Positions 6,675 through 10,700 of a stretch of 10,700 bases of DNA are shown piece after piece (position 1 is the stretch's first letter; each line of letters starts with the position of its first letter). A model generated the notes under the pieces. It saw only the letters and a list, made by a program, of their open reading frames with translations. It was not told the DNA's origin and searched no databases. Made by a program: the position numbers and the translations under genes. The stretch comes from an uncultured Burkholderiales bacterium. Lineage in GTDB: Bacteria; Pseudomonadota; Gammaproteobacteria; Burkholderiales; Burkholderiaceae_E. The stretch spans positions 1 through 10,700 of the forward strand of contig CAIKZV010000722.1 of the NCBI GenBank assembly GCA_903831925.1, read 5' to 3'.

Positions 6675-7847
6675 TCAGGCCAGCTGCTGACGCACAGCCC
6701 GCAGCAGGCTTCGCGTCTCGGCGTCGAAGTCGGGATAAGCCGGCGTGAGATAGGGCGGCTGCGGTTGCGCTGAAAGCATCACGACCGTGAGGCCACTGTC
6801 GCGATCAATCCAGATGCGCTGCCCGGCAAATCCGAAGGCATTCATCGCGCCGTCGTCGGTGATCCACCAGCAGTAGCCGTAACCAACCACACCGCGGGCG
6901 CGCATCGCCGGGTCGCTCACCGAGCAGGCCGATGTCCCGCAATCGCGCACCCAGCCTTCAGGCAGGGTCGGGCGGCCATCAATGACACCGTCGGCTGCGA
7001 CATACAGCGCAAAGCGCGCCATGTCGCGCAGGGTCATGCCGGCGCGACTGCCGGCGATTTCCTGGCCGCCCTCGCATTCAAGCGTATAGAAGGCATCGAA
7101 CTCCATGCCGAAAGGTTTCCAGATCCGATCGGACATCAGATCGGCCAGACGCTGCCCAGTGGCCGCGCTCACCAGCGCGCCCAGCAGATAGCTGTCACCG
7201 GTGTTGTAGCAGAACTGCGAACCGGGGCTGGCGACCGCCGGCAATTCGCGCATCAGCGCCAGCACCCCGCCGGGCACCCGGTTGGCAATCGAGCGGCTGT
7301 AGCGGTTGACGTCGGACTGCGGATCATCGTAGGTCTCGGTCCATCGTGTACCGGTGGTCATGGTGAGCAGATGCCGCACCGTGACCGCGTCATAGGCGCT
7401 GCCCTGAAGGGCAGGCAGGTAGCGCGTCACCGGATCATCGAGACTGGCGATGGCCCCTTCGTGCAGGGCGATGCCGGTGAGCATCGCGGTCATCGACTTG
7501 ACGGTGGACATCGTGCTCCAGCGATCGGCATCGCGAAGCCCCAAGCCGTAGCGTTCGAACAGCACCTCGCCGCGTCGCAGGATCATCAGACCGGCGACAA
7601 AGTTTCGATCGATGAACGCCGGCAGATCGTGCTCATGCCCGCCGATGCGATAATGCACATCGGCCTGCAGGCCTCTTGCGAGTGGCCGTGACACCGGACC
7701 GCGGGCGATGGTGCGCGACGCAAACAGCCGGTCGACGATTCGATACCCGTAGGGCTGCACACTCGGCGGCCAGAGCAGAAAATCGCCCGCCCAGGGCAAT
7801 TGCTCGCCCGCTTCGGCGAGCGGTGCGTCGCTCAGACTTCCAGCCAT
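6675..7847 (-). CDS. Beta-lactamase-fold serine hydrolase, NylB/EstB-like
   Basis: This is a 390-residue cytoplasmic-looking protein (no signal peptide) of the class C beta-lactamase/PBP4 superfamily. The nucleophile motif SxxK is S114-T-V-K117, the second motif is Y214-N-T in QFCYNTGDSYLLG (211-223), and the third-motif region reads GFAGQRIWID (339-348). Length and spacing resemble 6-aminohexanoate-dimer hydrolase NylB (392 residues; Ser112, Lys115, Tyr215 from memory). The N-terminal PVSRPLARG (51-59) also resembles NylB, and Tyr173 in ETYDDP aligns with NylB Tyr170. The residue aligned with NylB Asp181, which helps bind the nylon dimer, is Ser184. Esterase or another amide hydrolysis is therefore as likely as nylon-oligomer hydrolysis, and true beta-lactamase activity is unlikely. 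The gene overlaps the end of livF by 16 nt and is probably translated by coupling as the last gene of the ABC operon, which suggests it processes the imported compound. AAGGA directly abuts the ATG, too close to be an ideal ribosome site. Confidence 0.88.
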   Translation of the reverse strand: MAGSLSDAPLAEAGEQLPWAGDFLLWPPSVQPYGYRIVDRLFASRTIARGPVSRPLARGLQADVHYRIGGHEHDLPAFIDRNFVAGLMILRRGEVLFERYGLGLRDADRWSTMSTVKSMTAMLTGIALHEGAIASLDDPVTRYLPALQGSAYDAVTVRHLLTMTTGTRWTETYDDPQSDVNRYSRSIANRVPGGVLALMRELPAVASPGSQFCYNTGDSYLLGALVSAATGQRLADLMSDRIWKPFGMEFDAFYTLECEGGQEIAGSRAGMTLRDMARFALYVAADGVIDGRPTLPEGWVRDCGTSACSVSDPAMRARGVVGYGYCWWITDDGAMNAFGFAGQRIWIDRDSGLTVVMLSAQPQPPYLTPAYPDFDAETRSLLRAVRQQLA

Positions 7848-8530
7848 TCCTTGCGCACGCCGACGTTGGCTTGCAGTGACGCAGTATCACCCTCGAAAAC
7901 AATGCGTCCGTGCCCCATCACGTAGAGGCGCTTGGAGATACGCAGCGCGATCGCCAGCTTTTGCTCGACCAGCAGGATGGACACGCCGCGTCGGGCGATT
8001 TCATCAAGCAAGGTGCCGACCTGCTCGACCAGCTTCGGCGCCAGACCCTCGGTCGGCTCGTCGATGATGACCAGATCGGGGTCACCCATCAGCGTGCGGC
8101 ACATGGTGAGCATCTGCTGCTCGCCACCCGACAGCACGCCGGCAGGGTTGTGGCGTCGCTGGCTCAGGTTGGGAAACAGCTGATACACATCCTCGAAGTT
8201 CCAGCGACCGAACTTGCCGGCTCGCTTGAGCCCGAGCTCGAGGTTTTGCTGCACGGTCAGGGCGGGGAACACCTGTCGATCTTCCGGCACGTAGCCGATG
8301 CCGGCATGAGCGATCTGCTCGGGTTGAAGCCCTGAAACCGGCTTGCCCTTGAAGACAACCGACCCATGCGGCTTGACCAGCCCCATCACCGCCTTGCAGG
8401 TGGTCGAGCGACCGACCCCGTTGCGACCGAGCAGGCTGACAATCTCGCCCTCGCCAACCGTGAGATCGACACCCTGAAGAATATGACTCTTGCCGTAGTA
8501 GGCATGCAGATCGCGGACCTCGAGCATCAT
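7832..8530 (-). CDS. livF: LivF-type ABC transporter ATP-binding protein with Walker A Lys replaced by Arg
   Basis: This is a 232-residue ATPase of the hydrophobic amino acid/amide uptake family (LivF side). Motifs in order are Walker A GRNGVGRST (35-43), the Q-loop position as E83 in YVPEDRQVFP, signature LSGGEQQ (133-139), Walker B LVIIDEP (153-159), and LLVEQ (186-190) with Gln190 where most ABC proteins have the H-loop His. The Glu in the Q-loop and the Gln in the H-loop are usual for LivF. The Arg41 in place of the nearly invariant Walker A Lys is not; the codon reads CGC. The start is ATG 8530, overlapping the livG stop as ATGA; a second in-frame ATG at 8527 is equally possible, with GGAAG 7 nt before it. 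It couples ATP use to transport through LivH/LivM in the inner membrane. The substrate cannot be told; branched-chain amino acids, amides or urea-like compounds all occur in this family. Confidence 0.93.
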   Translation of the reverse strand: MMLEVRDLHAYYGKSHILQGVDLTVGEGEIVSLLGRNGVGRSTTCKAVMGLVKPHGSVVFKGKPVSGLQPEQIAHAGIGYVPEDRQVFPALTVQQNLELGLKRAGKFGRWNFEDVYQLFPNLSQRRHNPAGVLSGGEQQMLTMCRTLMGDPDLVIIDEPTEGLAPKLVEQVGTLLDEIARRGVSILLVEQKLAIALRISKRLYVMGHGRIVFEGDTASLQANVGVRKEWLEV

Positions 8531-9276
8531 TGCGCTTCCGCTCCAAGGTAGGCTTCCTGCACCGCCATGTTGGAGCGGATCTCTGCAGGCACGTCGCTGG
8601 CGATCACCTCGCCATACACCACCACGGACACGCGGTCGGCCAGACCGAAGACCACGCTCATGTCGTGTTCGACCATCAGGAGCGTCTTGCCTTCGCTCAC
8701 CGTACGGATCAGATTCACCGCGTATTCGGTTTCAGTGTTGCTCATGCCGGCAGTCGGCTCATCAAGCAGGATCACCTCGGCTCCTCCCGCAATGGTGATG
8801 CCGATCTCAAGCGCGCGCTGCTCGGCATAGGACAGCAAACCTGCAATCAGATCGCGGCGCGACTGGAGATTGAGCCGCTCGAGAAGCGCCTCGCTCTCGG
8901 CATTGAGCGCCTTCTGGCGCCCGAGCAGGCGAAACGAGGTATATCGATACCCGCGCGACCAGAGCAGCCCGCACCGGATATTCTCGAACACCGTCATGTT
9001 CGGAAAGATCGACGTGATCTGGAAACTGCGCGACAGCCCGCGCCGGTTGATCTCGTGCGGGGCCAGCGTGTCGATGCGTTCGCCGTTGAGCGAGATCGAC
9101 CCCGAGGTGATCGGAAAACGTCCGCTGATCAGGTTGAACAGCGTGGTCTTGCCGGCGCCATTGGGGCCGATGATCGCGTGACGCTCGCCCTTGGCGATAT
9201 CGAGGGTCACGCCTCGGATGATTTTCGTCTCGCCGAACTGCTTGCGCACGTCGGCCAATGACAGTGCGGCGGTCAT
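8527..9276 (-). CDS. livG: LivG-type ABC transporter ATP-binding protein
   Basis: This is a 249-residue partner ATPase. Walker A GPNGAGKTT (37-45) is canonical, as are the Q-loop Gln86 (SFQIT), Walker B VILLDEP (168-174) and the H-loop His204 (MVEHDMS). The signature motif reads LSYAEQ (148-153). LSYGEQ is usual in LivG, so the Gly that contacts the gamma phosphate of ATP bound on the partner is Ala151. C-terminal VQEAYLG (239-245) is a typical LivG ending. The ATG at 9276 overlaps the livM stop as ATGA and has a strong ribosome site, GAGGGAG at 9290-9284, 7 nt upstream inside the livM coding sequence. It works with LivF as a heterodimer under the LivH/LivM permeases. Confidence 0.94.
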   Translation of the reverse strand: MTAALSLADVRKQFGETKIIRGVTLDIAKGERHAIIGPNGAGKTTLFNLISGRFPITSGSISLNGERIDTLAPHEINRRGLSRSFQITSIFPNMTVFENIRCGLLWSRGYRYTSFRLLGRQKALNAESEALLERLNLQSRRDLIAGLLSYAEQRALEIGITIAGGAEVILLDEPTAGMSNTETEYAVNLIRTVSEGKTLLMVEHDMSVVFGLADRVSVVVYGEVIASDVPAEIRSNMAVQEAYLGAEAQ

Positions 9277-10556
9277 CGCGCAGCTCCCTCAAGCGTCTTG
9301 GCTTGTTCGATCAGACCGTCCCAGACCCGCATGAATCCGCGCGATGCCAGCCGCAGCCAGAGCCCGCCGATCAGCAGCGCGCCAACCGCCAGCATCCAGG
9401 GCTGCGCCGTCGCAGCATCGATCAGGAGCGAGCCCACCTTGAATTTCTTGCCCTGTGTCGCACCAATCGTCACGAAAGAGGTCAGCTCGACCAGCAACAC
9501 GAAGCCGAACAGGGTGATCAGCCCCGGCACCAGGATCCGGACATAGGGAAGGATCAGTTCATGCAGCCTGCCGATGCGCGCGATCGGCGCATGCTGACCC
9601 AGGATGCCGACGATGCCGCCGGGGGCGTACATGACCATCACGATGAACAGCACGCCGATGTACAGCACCCAGGAATTCGACAGCAGGCTCAGTCCGCTTT
9701 GCATCAGCACGACCAGAGTGGCACCCAGCACCGGACCGAAGAATCCGCCGACCCCACCGATATAGCTGGCCAGCAGCGCATTGGCCGATTTGGAGGCTGC
9801 CAGCGCGTCGTAGGTCACAATCTCGTAAACGATGGTGTAGAGCGACCCCGCGATGCCGGCGAAAAAGCCCGACACCACGAACTGCCAGAACCGGATCAGC
9901 TGCGGGTCATACCCCACAAACTGGGTGCGCTCGAAGTTGTCGCGCTGGGCATTGGCCATCTTGCCAAGCGGCGTCTGGGTATGGAGCCACATGAGTGCGA
10001 CCGAGACGAAGACCCAGAAGACGATCAGGTAGTAGACCTGCCAGGGCGCACTGTAGGTGGCACCGACCAGGCTCGACTCGATCATGCGGTCGGTCGTGAT
10101 GCCACTTTCACCGCCGAAAAAGGTCATGAACATCAGCGCGGCAGCGCCGACGAGTTCACTCAGCCCCATGGTGATCATCGCGAAGGCCGTGGCCCGCTGC
10201 TTGGTTGCGATGTAGCCGATCACGACACCGAAAGCCAGGCCGCCCAGGCCACCGATCAGCGGCACCAGTTCGAGCGGAAACCAGATGCCGCTGCTGCGGA
10301 TCGCGTTCAGCGCGTGCGCGGTGGTGTATCCGCCAAGTCCGAAGAGCACCGCATGCCCGAATGACAGCAGACCGGCCTGCCCCATCTGCATGTTGAAGGA
10401 CAGCGCAAAGACGATCATCAGCCCGATCTCGCTGAGCATCGTCAGAACGAAACCCGAATGCCGGCTGGTCTTCCAGTCGAAGAAAATCCAGGGCAGCACC
10501 AGAGCGACCGCCAGCGCGATCACCCAAATCCAGCGCAAATCAGTGCGAGTCCTCAT
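9273..10556 (-). CDS. livM: LivM-type ABC transporter permease with a C-terminal membrane extension
   Basis: This is a 427-residue inner-membrane permease of the Liv/BPD_transp_2 family. The N-terminal core has SFNMQMGQAGLLSFGHAVLFG (53-73), the family's conserved membrane segment, and TPLGKMANAQRDNFERTQFVG (195-215), which is the cytoplasmic coupling loop facing the ATPases. FAGIAGSLY (232-240) and SYIGGVGGFFGPVLGA (264-279) also match. The usual protein ends soon after the PGGIVG region (312-317). Here about 110 more residues follow, with two further hydrophobic stretches at about 341-364 and 386-404. The ATG at 10556 overlaps the livH stop as ATGA, with GGGGA about 10 nt upstream. A longer start at 10595 would lie inside livH and adds residues unlike the family. 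Confidence 0.92.
   Translation of the reverse strand: MRTRTDLRWIWVIALAVALVLPWIFFDWKTSRHSGFVLTMLSEIGLMIVFALSFNMQMGQAGLLSFGHAVLFGLGGYTTAHALNAIRSSGIWFPLELVPLIGGLGGLAFGVVIGYIATKQRATAFAMITMGLSELVGAAALMFMTFFGGESGITTDRMIESSLVGATYSAPWQVYYLIVFWVFVSVALMWLHTQTPLGKMANAQRDNFERTQFVGYDPQLIRFWQFVVSGFFAGIAGSLYTIVYEIVTYDALAASKSANALLASYIGGVGGFFGPVLGATLVVLMQSGLSLLSNSWVLYIGVLFIVMVMYAPGGIVGILGQHAPIARIGRLHELILPYVRILVPGLITLFGFVLLVELTSFVTIGATQGKKFKVGSLLIDAATAQPWMLAVGALLIGGLWLRLASRGFMRVWDGLIEQAKTLEGAAR
9284..9290 (-). promoter_or_regulatory. Strong ribosome binding site for livG inside livM
   Basis: GAGGGAG on the minus strand, 7 nt before the livG ATG at 9276. Together with the ATGA stop/start overlap it fixes the livG start and suggests livG can be loaded both by coupling and by fresh initiation. 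Confidence 0.65.
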
Positions 10557-10700
10557 GTGTCTCGGGTCCCCATCAGTCCGCGCGGCCGGAACCACAGAAT
10601 CAGCACGAGCAGGATGTAAGGCAGCAGGGCGCCGATGCGGGGCAGCGGCATCGTGAGCAACTCACCAAGCGGCGACGATCGGGTGACCGTGAGGCCCACG
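10553..10700 (-). CDS. livH: LivH-type ABC transporter permease, C-terminal 48 residues only
   Basis: The frame enters at the right edge (first full codon at 10699) and stops at 10555-10553. The 48 visible residues include LGELLTMPLPRIGALL (11-26) and a hydrophobic helix, PYILLVLILWF (27-37), followed by RPRGLMG (38-44), the positively charged ending typical of LivH-type permeases. The stop overlaps the livM ATG (ATGA, 10556-10553). Orientation and position directly before livM, livG and livF support the call. The rest of the gene and probably the periplasmic binding protein lie beyond the window. Confidence 0.85.
   Translation of the reverse strand, partial: VGLTVTRSSPLGELLTMPLPRIGALLPYILLVLILWFRPRGLMGTRDT

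Noticed and set aside
9258..10364. Long plus-strand open frame opposite livM
   Set aside because: It is rich in Arg, Gln, His and Asp with no domain. It is antisense to a clearly recognised permease, as expected in GC-rich DNA.
10557..10595. livM start at 10595
   Set aside because: It would place the start inside the livH coding sequence and add 13 atypical residues. The ATG at 10556 overlaps the livH stop as ATGA, as at the other junctions.
1..10700. CRISPR array, insertion sequence, tRNA/rRNA, defence genes or retroelement
   Set aside because: No repeated spacer-like units, transposase, tRNA cloverleaf or defence-type domain was seen. Nearly all of the sequence is accounted for by metabolic and transport genes.

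Overview
The window is dense, GC-rich (by eye roughly two thirds G+C) bacterial chromosomal DNA: ten genes, no RNA genes, no mobile elements and almost no spare sequence. The proteins (LivHMGF-type ABC transporter, SdsA1-type alkylsulfatase, FmdA-type amidase, enoyl-CoA hydratase/isomerase, two MFS carriers) and the base composition fit a metabolically versatile proteobacterium. A betaproteobacterium is my best guess, but nothing here proves the lineage.

Layout. (1) Minus strand, 2651 to 1: an enoyl-CoA hydratase/isomerase-family gene, then an alkylsulfatase whose start codon overlaps the hydratase stop (ATGA). The alkylsulfatase runs off the left edge. (2) Plus strand, 2846-4057: an MFS transporter, divergent from the hydratase across a 194-bp control region that holds two inverted repeats. 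(3) Minus strand, 5170-4061: a formamidase/acetamidase-family amidase, convergent with the first MFS gene. An 8-bp inverted repeat spans both stop codons. (4) Plus strand, 5429-6646: a second MFS transporter, divergent from the amidase across 258 bp. (5) Minus strand, 10700 to 6675: the end of livH (entering from the right edge), then livM, livG, livF and a beta-lactamase-fold serine hydrolase resembling NylB/EstB. This is one tightly overlapping operon; three of its four junctions are ATGA overlaps and the last is a 16-nt overlap.

How the genes may work together (inference). The repeated theme is a hydrolase beside a transporter: alkylsulfatase plus hydratase next to an MFS gene, an amidase next to an MFS gene, and a serine hydrolase at the end of a Liv-type uptake operon. 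This reads as a catabolic or scavenging region for small esters and amides (sulfate esters, short amides, an unknown substrate for the ABC system). No regulator and no periplasmic binding protein lie inside the window. The most unusual molecular detail is in the ABC ATPases. LivF has Arg in place of the Walker A Lys, and LivG has Ala in place of the signature-motif Gly. In a head-to-tail dimer both changes fall in the same composite ATP site, which would leave one normal and one degenerate site. I see no wholly new system such as a defence island, CRISPR array or retroelement.
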